Assembly (NCBI GenBank): GCA_020205615.1
Contig: CM035164.1
Location: 1,019,501 to 1,083,500 of the forward strand
Direction: 5' to 3'
Length of the DNA stretch: 64,000 bases
Source of the DNA: Panax quinquefolius
Lineage: Eukaryota; Streptophyta; Magnoliopsida; Apiales; Araliaceae
Position 1 is the stretch's first letter. The number at the start of each line of letters is the position of its first letter. This document shows, piece after piece, positions 21,755-35,590 of the stretch. Under the pieces are notes generated by a model. That model was given only the letters and a program-made list of their open reading frames with translations. It had not been told where the DNA came from and did not search any database. Position numbers and translations under genes: made by a program.

Positions 21755-22370
21755 TGTGACGCCCCCAAAATTAGGTATACGTCACCCATCTTGGGTCGCC
21801 ACTTACATGGGACATAAATTAAAATACAACTTAATAATACAACTGTCGTGTACAATACGACAAAACATAAACTGTAAGTTTGAATACAAATATTATCTAC
21901 TAGAGATTATACAAACTCAAAAGGAGTCCTTATTACAATTATTATTACACTATTTCACAGAATAGTGAGGACTACTAATGCTATCATCTGGTCCGTCACT
22001 CCATTCCCCGATTAGTCCCTGCTACGTTCTCATTTCCTGAAGAGAACAATAAAAGTAAAAGGGTGAGCTCAAATAGCCCAATGGAAATATTATGACTAAG
22101 ATAATGCGAATATATTATCGTTAGCCTTCAAACAAATGTTAAACCGATACAATATAACAACCATCAAGTTTAATCTGCGCAGAAGCAAAGCGAATCCATT
22201 AAAAGAGTCAAGTAGAGAATAAAATCTACTATCTTTTATGATTTAAAAGGTTTTTCATCACTTTTATCATTGGGACTCAAAGATAATAAATAATCCACAT
22301 CATCGAATCACCCCCGCACTACTACCAAGGATATTCTTTTGTATCACGACCACAATTATCCATGACTACG

Positions 22371-25173
22371 TGTGCGCCCCCAAAATAGGTATACATCACC
22401 TATTCCGAGTTGTCAATACATGAATACGTAAACAACTACAACTTTATTATTACAACAAGAAACGTGAGTTTGAATACAAATATTATCTTCTGCATAATAT
22501 CTATACTCAAATAAATCCTCATCACATTTATTGATACATTATTTTACAAAAATGGTGAGGACTACTAAACAATCCTTTCTAAAACCTTCATTCCATACCC
22601 CGACTCGTACTCGCTATATTCTCGCCTCCTGAGAAAAATAGAACAAAAAGGTAAAGGGTGAGCTCAACTAGCTCAAGAAAAGAATATTATGACTAAGATA
22701 ATATACAACAAATTACGTTAGTCTTCAACAGGGAAAAATATAATAGAATACAATAGACAACAAATTTTAAATCAATATTCGCAGCGGAAATAATAATTCA
22801 TTAGAAGAGTTAAGTAGAGAATGCAAACTACTATCTTCTATGTATGAATTTAAAAGTTCATCGCTCTATCTTTTATCCCCGTAAATATCAATCAATATAC
22901 ATCCTGAATCAAATATTCATCTTTGCACTACTGAGCCAAAGATATTCATCACCGGTCATGTTCATTTAAACACTGCTCATCTTTTGCACTACACAGGCCA
23001 AAGATATTCTTCAGAAATCATTCATCTTTGCACTACAAAGCCAAAGATATTCTTAAGAAATCATTCATCTGCCTACTGTGCCAAAGATATTCCATAATAT
23101 CATCATTTAAGACCGAGGATGATGAAAAATATTTTTTTAAAAGAAACGAATCCAAAGAAATAAAATGACAAGGATTAAGGATTAAGGATTAAGTACTTGG
23201 TTTTATCCACGTCCAAAAATACCTCAAAAATAATCATAGTGGTGTAAAATTCAAGAATGATCAAAACATGGATACAATCGAGTTAGTATCCGAATATATG
23301 TTTTAGACGAAAAGAAGAAATTTTATTTTTCTATTGAATAAGTATCAGATATCGTGAATAGTGCCAGATATCGTGAATAAAGGCCGTATACGTGAATAAG
23401 AACTCCGACACCAAAAAGATAGAAATTCCACAAAAACATCTTCACGCTTACGTGAATAGTACTTTCGTGAATAAGAACTCGTGAATAAGAACTCATGAAT
23501 AAGAATCGTGAATAGTAACTCATGAATAAGAACCCATGAATAAGTAACCCCGAGCATGAAAAAGTTCCAAATTTGATAAAAACTTCGATCAACATTTCAA
23601 AGATAATGATATTGAAGAAATAATATCATTCTGAAAAAATAATATCCCTTACCTCGAAAGATCGAGACTTACCTACCTGAATCTAAAGTATATAGTCTTT
23701 GAAGGAACTTGCACCGCATCTAGCAATACTCAAAGTATACTCAAAATACTCACAAGAATACGCCGATAATATAGAGAGAAAACTTGAGTTTAAATTGTGA
23801 TTTTCAATTCTAACCCAAGACCCTTATTTATAGAAAATCTTAGAACACCAAAAGCGAAAATTTAATAAAATAATAATATAATTAAACAAATTCAAGCCCA
23901 CCTTAGACCAACTGAATTCAGCACATTTGTATCACATGTGGGATTGCAAAAACGTTTTTCTTAAATAAAACAATTAAAACTTCCAAAATTAATTATTTGA
24001 ACTTGAGCTTCAATAATTCATAATAAATAGCCCTTTCATCAGAAAATTCGAATCTCATGAGTTTTTATAGGAAATTCAATTCTCTACAACTTTGCAGAAG
24101 AAAGTTTTTCCAAATTCCAAACAGAAATCGAATCAAATCCACAAACGGGCGATTTTACAAGCTATAATCAAATTTCAATTTGATAAATGGGGTCCACCGA
24201 CATGTTTAACATGTTTTAAAACATTTATTGCAACAAAAATACTCTTCCTCCTCAGATACTCATATATCCCACATTCATTGTAAAATATCATAGTTAATAT
24301 ATTATTAAAATAATATATTTAAATGAATTATTTTATCGTAAAAAGATAAAATTTCAATTTTCAACAATTATCACTATAAAATTTTCTCCATCTATATCCA
24401 CATAAAATCAATATTTTTCTCATCATATGAATCAATAATTAATTATTCATAAATAATATTACGAGAATCACAATATTGACAACCGCACGGTTCCTGGAAA
24501 GAGGGCTTTCCAATAAGAATTTCTTCTTACCTGCCTTGATTAGGTGACCAAACCTCTCCTTAGACGTGAACTTTCTAGACATTGCCAATAATGTTATCTA
24601 ATAATATTATTCAGATAATATGAATTATTGCTTCGATAATGAAAAATACTTGTGTAATGACAATTATTGAAACAACAAAGAATATAAAATATCAACGCAA
24701 AGAATTATTGAATCAATAAAATAAAATACCGAAGCAAGAATTATCGTAACCATTATTGAGTAGTGCCTTCACGTAAGAATCAATAATTGGTGCAATCTGC
24801 AAGTTATCTGTTCAACAACGCCAGCGTATTAGTGTGTTTTAACCAACGGGTATTCCAACGATGATAATCTAAATAACTACGCCAGTTATTTAAAAACAAC
24901 TTATATTTGTCGTTTTCTTTATCCAATCGCTTTCAGTTATGGGGCCCACACATGCATTTTCGCTACCGTCACGAATATTCCCAAACAAAGACGTAATATT
25001 CCACGACCAAACGAATATTCCCCGACAATAATGAATATTTTATAACCACTTGCTTATTTTGAAATATTTGCGTATTTAACCCTTAACTATCCACATTAAT
25101 CAAATCAACCCTTACTATTTCAAAATAATAAATAAAGGAAATTCCTTTTATTTAAAAATTTTCTGGTCTTACA
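22371..25173 (-). mobile_element. Solo LTR B nested in element A 3' LTR
   Basis: 2803 bp from reversed GGGGGCGCACA (one base missing from the usual GCGTCACA) to reversed TGTAAGACC. It is flanked by perfect CTACG duplications (22366-22370 and 25174-25178). The uninterrupted target, TGCACTACGGGCCAAG, is seen at about 31013-31028 in the other A LTR. Same LTR family as E and F (its 5' end continues with AAATAAAAGGAA). Confidence 0.9.
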
Positions 25174-25699
25174 CTACGGGCCAAGAATATTTGTGTATTC
25201 AATAATGGTCATGATCATGCCAACAACCATTCCATCAACGCACTACTACCAACGATGAGGACTTTTACCACATCATTTGTAATATTACTATTACGATTAC
25301 ACCGAATAATCCATGGTCATAATCATACCAAGTCCATCTATGCACTATAGACCACAGATGACTTTCAACAAAATATAAACATGATGATGATGACAATGAT
25401 ATAAGAATTCAATAAAACAAGTTCAAGAATTATTTTATCCAGAAACTAATAACGTCCAAATTGTCAACATGATACTGCTTTGTAGAGTAAAATTCAAGAA
25501 TGCTCAGAAGAATATTTCCATGAAAAGATACTGGATTAAGCGCAAATATCAAGGATATTCCACTAATTTCATGGAGCATAGAAGTCAAAACATTAACCAA
25601 CTGAGTATAATAAGGAATGGAATAACAAAAGAAATCACCAGGCATGTGATAGACCGCACAGGCAGGTTATTCCAACAAAATAATAAATAATCTAATCGG

Positions 25700-26020
25700 T
25701 CCCACCGTAAAGCGCATGCAGACGGGATATTCCAATGTAATAATAAAAATGGAATCGGTCCGACGTAGAACGCATTGCATGCAGATATTCAGCCAGAATA
25801 ATAATAAAGATTAAATCGTGTCCGTAGAAACGCATGCATATGATATTCAAATGAATAATAAAGACGAATTCGTCCCGCCAGTAAACGCATGCACGTGATA
25901 TTCCAATGAATAATAAATATGAAACCGTGTCCGCGAGAACGCATGCATGGGATGTTCCAATGAATAATAAAGATTTTAACCAGTCCGTGCAAACGCTTGA
26001 GAGCAGGATGTTCCAACTGA
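25700..26020 (-). repeat. Minisatellite in A 3' LTR, about 60-bp units
   Basis: Five to six imperfect units, each with GATATTCCAATG, AATAATAAA, a TCGGTCCG-like core and AACGCATGCA. The open frames across it are shadows of this array. Confidence 0.8.
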
Positions 26021-27641
26021 ATGATAAAGAATGGAACAACAGAAGAATTTCACCAAGTATAGGGTAGCCCACGTATACAGGTTATTCCAACAGAATAATA
26101 AAGAATAGAATAACAGAAGTTCTCTTCATGAAGACGAAAGAAAGAAATAATACTCCCTACCTTTAGAAAAATTGGATACTGGAATAGTGAGGTAGCAGAC
26201 TTCTCTTTTTCTTTCTATAATTTCTCTCTATAATGATCGCTCTAAAGCTTTTGTGAATTTATGAGAAATGAAGGAATAATGAGCTTCTATTTATAGAAAA
26301 ATATAGTTTCGATAATTGCACGTTTTAGGGCTCGAAAAATTTCAGTGCAATACCTCCAACGTTTCCTTTATTTTTAATTTAGTCATGGAAGTATTATCAA
26401 ACTTGCACCACCTTCCCTAATAGTAAATAATGTGATTCGATAGTAAATTATGTGAATCAATAGTTCTAGACATGTGAAAATACGAATTACAGTATAGTAC
26501 CTCCATCTATACCTCCATTTTTAACTTAGTCATGCAAGTATTATCAATCTTGTACCAACTCCTCTATTAAAAAACAAGAATGTGGAACAATAATATACAT
26601 ATATGAACAAATAGTTATAATCATGTGAAATAATAGCAATCAATTGCTCATTTATCCTAAGCAAATACCCGATTGTCAATATAACCTCCAGACATCAATT
26701 ATTATCGAAATAATTGTCGATTTTCACTAACACAAATAATTCCAACACAATGAAACCATTTTTATCAAAAATATAAATTTTGAAATTTTGAAGTTTGACT
26801 TTTCCCAAAAAAGTCAACTGTTGACTTTTTGACCAAATAGTGAATTCTGATTTTTTTTTGTTTATAGACTATTTTTACTAATTTCATCGTTCCGGACTCA
26901 AATATCACATCCGCGTCTCCAAATTCAACTCCGAACACAAATTCAATTTTAATAACATTCATCATTAATATTATAACTCACAATATTTATCAACCAGGTC
27001 GTTCCCAAGAAAGAGGGGGCTTTCCAATAAGGATTTCTCCCTATCATGCGCGCAATTAGGTGACCAAACCTCTCTCGATGTAACTTCAGACATTGTAAAT
27101 ATTGCAATTTAATAATATGAATAACTTTGTCGTCTCAATTATTGATTTAATAAAATAACATTTTATGCGAGATGATATTGTGACAATAATTGAATCAATA
27201 ATATGAGAGATATGATGCAAAGAATTCTCGTAGCAATAATCGAGTATAATCGGTGACTTCTTACGTAAGAATCAATAATCAATACCGTGTTACTACTTGC
27301 AACTACGCCAGACATCGTATTTTTATTACCGAAAGTAGTTCAGCAACGGTTTTAATTGGTAATACTTTCGCCGTTATTTTTATAAAAAGATAATTACATC
27401 ATTTTCTAACTACGACAATACTTCCGTTGTGGGGTCCACTAATGATTGTGACGCTCGCATTTAATATTCCCCGACAAAAAGAATATTCCCACCAATCGAA
27501 TATTTTATAACAACTTGCGTACTTTTGCAAAATTTATAAATATAACCCACAACTATAACATTATATCAAATCCACACCATAATATTAAAAAAAATTATTT
27601 CGAGAAAATTAAATATTTATTCATAAAATCTGGGTCTCACA

Positions 27642-28440
27642 ATCTCCCTCCTTATGGAATTTCGCTCTCTAAATTTACGTACGTATTGGTGTATTTGAAT
27701 GATGAGGATACCTCGACTTCATTTCAAATTCTAACTCTTGAGGTATAACCTTTGAGTGTTGAATATGATCCTTCTTATCCAAGATTTTAACACGTATCTC
27801 CTCATACGTTAAATCTTCTGCTATATCGTCTAGTTCTAATTTAATAATATAGTTCAGTTGCGTCCACAAATTTACGTAACCGATACGTGAAAAACTTTAT
27901 GAACACGCGACATACTTGGCGGTAAAACGAGTATATAGGCCACGGCCCTACTTTCGATCGAGGATTTTAAATGGTCCAATTAAATCGAGGGTTGAGATTT
28001 CCTCTCTTCATCGATTCTTGCTTCTAGAATAACGCCCTCTTGAACCTTCTTCATTCATCATCCAAAAGTGTGTAACTTGAGCGGATTTAACTTTATCGAT
28101 TAAAGTCAATTCTAATCAGTATATTCGTTATCTTCACGTGGGTTCCTAGAGTCTTTAACTCTATCTTCATCATTTGTAAGTCGTGCGAAAATGGGTCTAT
28201 GTGTTAACAACATCGCTTTTCATGAACGCCTCACGATCTTCTACTCAACGCGTCCGCCTACCACGTTATCTTTCCCACGATGGTATTGAATGGTACGATC
28301 GTAATCTTCAACAGCTCGAGCCAACGTCTTTGGCACATGTTACGTTCATTTTAGTTGAAGAAATATTTGAGGGTTTTAGAAATGGGTTTTGTCTTCGGGT
28401 CAATACAAAATTCGATTTCACGCCTAGGGTAGGCTAAGAA
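27642..28440 (-). pseudogene. Element A pol remnants (RNase H scrap and integrase tail)
   Basis: From right to left on the minus strand: a TKPISKT phrase (just before the RT palm in relatives) runs directly into LKYFF and GKDNVVADALSR phrases of RNase H. Then KVQEGVILEARIDEE jumps to a scrap of NPRFIGPF type, [20 protein letters not shown], and EDLTYEEIRVKILDKKDHIQ. The reverse transcriptase core and the integrase catalytic core are both absent, so A carries at least two internal deletions. The 3' LTR follows a purine-rich tract. Confidence 0.75.
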
Positions 28441-28629
28441 GTCTTCAAGAATACGTAAGAAATTTATTAACAATAGAAATATCATTCAAAATCGCGACTC
28501 TCATCCAAGACTTGGGTAACACGTCACATTGATACCTATCAACTTGCCATTGTCATTCACAAGATCGCTCACGAAAAGTCTAGCTTGATGCATTCCACAC
28601 AAGGAAGTCAACAACGAAAGGATCGAGGC

Positions 28630-29047
28630 TCTTTACTTATGGCTTAATATGACCATGATTGACTTTAGTGATTTGGTTGCTTGAATTCGCATAATAGGTT
28701 GGTTAGGAATATGAAAGCTAACAACCTTACGAAAAGCATGATGAGTAGTTAACCAATCGATTCCTAAAATCACATCAAATGCAAGTATTTTCAAAGAGAT
28801 ACGATTGAGAGGTAACGTGAAAGTGTTGATTTGAATAAGATTTATAAATAGTGGAGGTAATGAAGGTTTCTCCCAACTGAGTTTCAACAGATAAATCAAA
28901 ATCTAACTTCTCCGGAGTTAAATTCAAACATTGAACACAACTAGGTGAAATAAAAGAGTGAGTAGAACCGATATCTAACACGGTATAGACTTCGCAAGAG
29001 TTTATGACTAACATACCCGTGATAATTTTATTCAGGTTCCTCGTCAC
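28630..29047 (-). pseudogene. Element A retropepsin-like protease
   Basis: Reads NSCEVYTVLDIGSTHSFISP, then EKLDFDLSVETQLGETFITS, then ILAFDVILGIDWLTTHHA, the plant Ty3 protease pattern. The catalytic triplet is D-I-G where the family usually has D-S/T-G. A frame change at about 28800 splits the domain. Confidence 0.8.
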
Positions 29048-29065
29048 GAAAAAAAATGTTCTCTC

Positions 29066-30089
29066 TTAAACTACCGGCTTGACTTTTTTCCGGGACACCT
29101 TTGGTGCCTCCATCCTAGCTGAATTTGTCTTGATGAACGACAAAAATCGGGCTAAGTGACCTTCTCTTACACAATTATAACATGCTTTGACGACATCGCT
29201 GCAGTTTGGACCGATGGGTCCTCCCTCCGCATTTGAAGCATATGATGGGTGGTCGTCTCCTTCCTTAACAACGGTCTTTGGTCTTGACGTCCTTCCATCA
29301 TTGTTGAATCTCCTCTTCTTGAAATGTCCATTCTTATTGTTTGGACCATGATTACCACCGAAGTGGTTACTATTTCGGCATGTTGAATCCTCTATGCTTA
29401 TTGTCACCGCTTTGATGATCAAGTTATCACCCAGATATTATCATTTCTTGGTTGCTTCTTTTTTAGTTGCGTTGACTCGTTATCGCTCCACTAATCGAGC
29501 CCTATTTACAACATCCGAATACAAACACAGTTTATGAGAAATAAGATATTGGCGTATCTCCGGCTTCAAACCTCTTAAAAACATTCGCGTCATTCGCTCC
29601 TCATTATAGGCCAAATGGGATGCAAACCGGGATAACTCCGTAAATTTAGCCTCGTATTGCGACACGGTCATATTGTTTTGTTCCAACTTGATAAACTCCA
29701 CCTCCTTCATGTGACGAATACTTTCGAGAAAGTACTTGTCGTTGAATAGCTCTTGGAACTTCTCCCAAGACATCTTGAGTCGTCGAGTCGGGTCCGCTTT
29801 CTGATTCCCACCAAAGATCCGCCTCTTCACGCAACATAAAGGTGGCAAAAGGAACCTTTTGCTCCTCGGAGCATCCCAAGACATCAAATATCTCAGTGAT
29901 CTGCTTTAACCACGTCTCCGCCCTAAGTGGTTCTGGCTTTCTCAAAAACTCCGGTGGTCCCATATCCTTGAATTGCTTAGCGGTGACCAACCGTGGGTTG
30001 CCATTGTTTCCTCTTGCATTATGAAAAGGAGCCGTCTTCGCCTGATGTTGCATGAATTCTAAAAAGCTCTTAAACGTCTGGCCGCTCAT
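29066..30089 (-). pseudogene. Element A gag with zinc knuckle
   Basis: Starts at the ATG at 30089 (MSGQTFKSFLEFMQHQA). It has the retrotransposon gag motifs ETWLKQITEIFDVLGCSEEQ and KVPFATFMLREEADLWWES, a frame change near 29790, then SWEKFQELFNDKYF and MTRMFLRGLKPEIRQYL. A basic segment and the knuckle CYNCVREGHLARF follow; the final Cys of C-X2-C-X4-H-X4-C is missing. This is the best-preserved gag in the window. Confidence 0.85.
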
Positions 30090-30390
30090 TAAATCGATTG
30101 ATCGGTGTTGTTGTTTACAGGAGGATTATCGCCATCCTGTTGCACATTGTCTCGATTATTGATCTCGTGGAGACTCAACGGTCTCGTAGCTCCATTGCTA
30201 TTCTCAACATTCTCGGATGTCATTTTCAAATCGCCACAAAACAAGGGTTAATTAACATCACATATTATCCCTATACTCTCGGATGAGCCAATTAAATATC
30301 AAATAAACTTAGGTAGGTCATACTAGCGAAAAGAATTCTCCGTCTCTCCCTCCAAGTTCTAGTCTCACATCTTAGCCAGGGATCATATCC

Positions 30391-30406
30391 TAAGCTTTGA
30401 TACCAA
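30391..30406 (-). other. Element A primer-binding site
   Basis: Minus strand TTGGTATCAAAGCTTA, initiator Met tRNA type, adjacent to the 5' LTR end. Confidence 0.75.
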
Positions 30407-31489
30407 CCGCGACGCCCCAAAATTAGGTATACGCCACCCATCTTGGGTCGCCACTTACACGGTACATAAATTAAAATACAACTTAATAATACAACTGTAA
30501 GGGTACATATACGACAAAAAACATAAAAACGTGAGTTTGAATACAAATATTATCTACTAGAGATTATACAAACTCAAAAGGAGTCCTTATTACAATTATT
30601 ATTACACTATTTCACGAATAGTAAGGACTACTAATCTTATCATCCGTCCGATCACTCCGCTCTCGACTAGTCCTCGCTACGTTCTCATTTCCTCAAGAGA
30701 ACAATAAAAGTATAAGGTGTGAGCTCAAATAGCCCAATGAGAAATATTATGACTAAGATAATGCGAATATATTATCGTTAGCCTTCAACAAGTTAAACCG
30801 ATACAATATAACAACCATCAAGTTTAATCTGCAGCAGAACAAGCAATCCATTAAAAGAGTCAAGAGAGAATAAAATCTACTATCTTTTATGATTTAAAAG
30901 GTTTTTCATCACTTTTATCATTGGGACTCGACAATAAATAATCCACATCATCGAATCACCCCACTGCTACTACGACAAGGATATTCTTTAGTATCACGAC
31001 CACAATTATCCATGCACTACGGGCCAAGAATATTTGTGTATTCAATAATGATTATGATCATACCAACAACTCGTCCATCAATGCACTACACGACCAATGA
31101 GGACTTTTACCACATCATTTGTAATATTTACGATCATGATTACAATCGAATAATCCTCGGTCATAATCATACCAAGTCCATCTATGCACTATAGACCACA
31201 GATGACTTTCAACAAAATATAAACATGATGATGACAATGATATAAGAATTGAATAAAACAAGTTTAAGAATTATTTTATCCAGAACTAATAACGTCCAAA
31301 TTGTCAACACGATCATCGCTTTGTAGAGTAAAATTCAAGAATGCTCGAAGAATATTTCCATGAAAAGATCTTTGGATTAAGCCGCAAATATCAAGGATAT
31401 TCCACTAATTTCATGGAGCATAGAAATTCAAAACATTAACCAACCGAGTATAATAAGGAATGGAATAACAAAAGAAATCACCAGGCGTG

Positions 31490-31890
31490 TGATGTAATCG
31501 CATGCGAGCGTTTATTCCAACAAAATAATAAATAACGGAATCGAGTCCCGTAGAAACGCATGCAGACGGGATATTCCAACGTAATAATAAAATGGAATCA
31601 GTCCGACGTAGAAACGCATGCATGTGATATTCCAACGAGAATAATAAAAGCGGGATCGTGTCCGGCAGAAACGCATGCATAACGTGATATTCCAATGTAA
31701 TAATAAAGAAAGGCGAATCGTCCCACGTAGAAACGCATGAGATGTGATATTCCAACGTAATAATAAATACGGAACCCGAGTGCGACGTAGAAACGCATTT
31801 TACGGATGTTCCAATGTAATAATAAAAATTAAACCGAGTCCTAAGGTAGAACGCATGATGTGGATGTTCCAACCGAATGATAAAGAATGG
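31490..31890 (-). repeat. Minisatellite in A 5' LTR
   Basis: Same array as at 25700-26020, with six or more units of about 60 bp ending AACGCATG and GATATTCCAA. Confidence 0.8.
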
Positions 31891-33036
31891 AACAACAGAA
31901 GAATTTCACCAAGTATAGGGTAGCCCGCGTATACAGGTTATTCCAATAGAATAATAAAGAATGGAATAACAGAAGTTCTCTTCATGAAGACAAAAGAAAG
32001 AAATAATACTCCTTACCTTTAGAAAAAATTGGATACTGGAATAGTGAGGTAGCAGACTTCTCTTCTTCTTTCTATAATTTCTCTCTATAATGATCGCTCT
32101 AAAGCTTTTGTGAATTGGTGAGAAATGAAGGAAGAATGAGCTTCTATTTATAGAAAAATATAGTTTCGATAATTGCACGTTTTGGGGCTCGAAAAATTTC
32201 AGTGCAATACCTCCAACTTTTCCTTTATTTTTAATTTAGTCATGGAAGTATTATCAAACTTGCACCACCTTCCCTAATAGTGAATAATGTGATTCAATAG
32301 TAAATTATGTGAATCAATAGTTCTAGACATATGAAAATACAAATTACAGTATAGTACCTCCATCTATACCTCTATTTTTAACTTAGTCATGCAGGTATTA
32401 TCAATTTTGCACCAACTCCCCTAATAGTAACAAGAATGTGGAACAATAGTATACATATATGAACAAATAGTTATAATCATGTGAAATAATAGCAATCAAT
32501 TGCTCATTTATCCGGTTAAATATCCGATTGGTCAATATAACCTCCAGACATCAATTATTATCGAAATAATTGTCGATTTTCACTAACACAAATAATTCCA
32601 ACACAATGAAACCATTTTTATCAAAAATATAAATTTTGAAATTTTGAAGTTTGACTTTTTCCGAAAAAAGTCAACTGTTGACTTTTTGACCAAATAGTGA
32701 ATTCCAAAAAATTTTGTGTTTATAGACTATTTTTACTAATTTCATCGTTCCGGACTCAAATATCACGTCCGCGTCTCCAAATTCAACTCCGAACACAACT
32801 TCAATTTTAATAACATTCATCATTAATATTATAACTCACAATATTTATCAACCAGGTAGTTCCCAGGAAAGAAGGGGCTTTCCAATAAGGATTTCTCCCT
32901 ATTGGCGCACAATTAGGTGACCAAACCTCTCATTGACAGAACTTCTAGACATTGTAAATATTGCAATTTAATAATATGAATAACTTTGTCATCTCAATTA
33001 TTGATTTAATAAAATAACATTTTATGCAGATGATAC

Positions 33037-35590
33037 TGTAAGACCCCAACTTATTATTAATGAAATTTAATTTTCTCTATTTATTATTTTGAAATAGTAA
33101 AGGTTGATTTGATTAATGTGGATAGTTAGGGGTAAAATACGCAAATATTTCAAAATAAGCAAGTGGTTATAAAATATTCATTGTTGTCGGGAATATTCGT
33201 TTGGTCGTGGAATATTCGTGACTGTCGGGGAATATTCGTATGCGCGGTAGCGACCCATAATGTGGGCCCCATAACGAAAAAGCGATTGGATGAAGAAAAC
33301 GACAAATATAAGTTGTTTAAAAATAACAAATAGTTATTCTGCATTAATCTTTGTTAAAATACTCGGTGGTTAAAACACAAGAGTTACACTGCAGTATTGC
33401 ACCAATTATTGATTCTTACATAAGAAGGCACTACTTAATAATGGTTACAATAATTATCGCTTTCATATTTTATTGAGTTAATAATTCTTTGCATTGATAT
33501 TTTATATTACTTGTTGTTTGATAAATTGTCGTTACACAATATTTTTCCATTATCTAATGAATAATTCATATTATCTCGAAAATATTATTGGATAACATTA
33601 TTGGCAATGTCTAGAAAGTTACATCCAATGAGAGGTTTGGTCACCTAATTAATTGCGAAGGAGAAATCTTTATTGAAAGCCCCTCTTTCTTGGGACCGCC
33701 CGTTGTCGATATTGTGATTCTCAGATATTATTTGTGAATAATTAATTATTGATTCATATGATAAGAAAAAAATATTGATTTTATGTGGATATAGATGGAG
33801 AAAATTTTTAATGTGACAATTGTTGAAAATTGAAATTTTATCTTTTTCTCGATAAAATAATTATTTTAAATATATTATTATATTTTAATAATATAATAAT
33901 GGTGATATTTTTACAACGAATGTGGGATATATGAGTATCTGAGGAGGAAGAGTATTTTTGTTGCAATAAATGTTTAAAACATGTTAAACATGTCGGTGGA
34001 CCCCATTTATTGATTGAAATTTGATTATAAATTGTAAAATCGCCTGGTTTGTGGATTTCGGTCAATTTTGTTTGGAATTTGGAAAAACTTTCTTACGCAA
34101 AGTTGTAGAGAATTGAATTTCCTATAAAAATTCAAGAGATTCGAATTTTTTGATAAAAGGACTATTTATTATGAATTATTGAAGTTCAAAGCTCAAAATA
34201 ATTAATTTTTGGAAGTTTTAATTATTTTTATTAAGAAAAACGTTTTTATTGTTTTTTGGCACATGTGTGGCTGAAGTTTGGACCAAATTTGTATGCGTAG
34301 GAAATTTGATTATATATATTATTATTATATTAAATTTTACTTTTTTGGTGTTCTAAGCAATTTCCTATAAATAGGGTCTTGGGTTAGAATTAAAAATCAC
34401 ACCGTAAATCTGAAGTTTTCTCTCTATATTATCGAGCGTATTCTTGTGAGTATTTTGAGTATACTTTGAGTATTGCTATACGGTGCAAGTTCAAGTCATA
34501 GCTTTATATCCTGGTGTTTAACTAAATCTTGTCTTTTTCGAGGTAAGGGATATTATTTTTTTCTTCATAATGATATTATTTCTTCAATATCATTATGTTG
34601 AAATATCGATCTGAAGTTTTTATCAAATTTGGAACTTTTGGTGTCTGATTCTTATTCACGTATCTGACCTTATTCACGATATCTGACCTTTATTCACGAA
34701 TCACTGACTATTATTCATCGAAAAATGAAAAATTTTTCTTTTAAGTCCAAAATATCTATTCGGATACTAGCTTTGATTGTATCCATGTTTTGATCATTCT
34801 TGAATTTTACACCACTGTAATTATTTTTGAGGTATTTTTGGATGTGGATAAAACAAAGTACGAATCCTTAATCCTTGTCATTTTGTTTCACTGGATTCGT
34901 TTCTTTAAAAATATTTTTCATCATCTTCAGTCTTAAATAATGATATTATGGAATATCTTTGGTAGTAGTCAAAGATGAGCAGTGTTTAGATGAACATGAC
35001 CAATGATGAATATCTTTGGCTCGTAGTGCAAAGATGAATATTTGATTCCGTATATATATTGATTGATGTTACTGGGGATAAAAGATAGAGCGATGAACTT
35101 TTAAATTCATACATAGAAGATAGTAGTTTGCATTCTCTACTTAACTCTTCTAATGAATTATTATTTCATTGCGAATATTGATTTAAAATTTGTTGTCTAT
35201 TGTATTACATTAGATTTTTCCTGTTGAAGACTAACGATAATTTGTTGTATATTATCTTAGTCATAATATTCTTTATTTGGGCTAGTTGAGCTCACCCTTT
35301 TCTTTTTTGTTCCATTTTTTCTCTCTCGGGATGTGAGAATATAAGCAAGTCTGAGTCGGGGTATGGAATGAAAGTTCTAGAGAGAGTTGTTTAGTAGTCC
35401 TCACCATTTTGTAAAATAATGTATCAATAAATGTGATGAGGATTTATTTGAGTATAGATATTGTCTGAAGATAATATTTGTATTCAAACTCACATTTTCT
35501 TGTTGTAATAATAAAGTTGTAGTTGTTTACGTACCATGTATTGACAACTCGGAATGGGTGATGTATAACTATTTTGGGGCGTCGATGATC
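33037..35590 (+). mobile_element. Solo LTR C nested in element A 5' LTR
   Basis: Starts TGTAAGACCCCAACTTATT. The end is degraded (GGGGCGTCG followed by ATGATC instead of GGGCGTCACA). Flanks are GATAC on the left and GATAT on the right. The uninterrupted target, GATGATATTGTGACAATAAT, is at about 27170-27190 in the other A LTR. Same subfamily as G. TATA box CCTATAAATAG at 34364-34374. Confidence 0.85.

Larger units (their letters stand above)
21755..27641 (-). repeat. Element A 3' LTR (interrupted)
   Basis: Minus strand TGTGAGACCCAGATTTT ... GGGGGCGTCACA. Net 3079 bp after removing 22371-25173 and one target copy. The plus-strand CTATTTATAG at about 26288 is a reversed TATA box. Confidence 0.8.

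Noticed and set aside
23323..23595. Two overlapping repetitive frames rich in FMSSYSR and SYSRV
   Set aside because: Reverse translation of the TTATTCACGAG short-repeat array in solo LTR B.
25700..26020. Tandem units with variable cores resembling a repeat-spacer (CRISPR-like) array
   Set aside because: Eukaryotic LTR context, units diverge along their whole length, no invariant repeat and no cas genes.
25692..26072. 126-codon frame with repeated YYYIGISRACV-like units; also 31411-31872 and 63672-63990
   Set aside because: Shadows of the LTR minisatellite with a near-multiple-of-three period; no independent coding evidence.
28183..28437. 84-codon plus-strand frame
   Set aside because: Antisense shadow of element A pol remnants.
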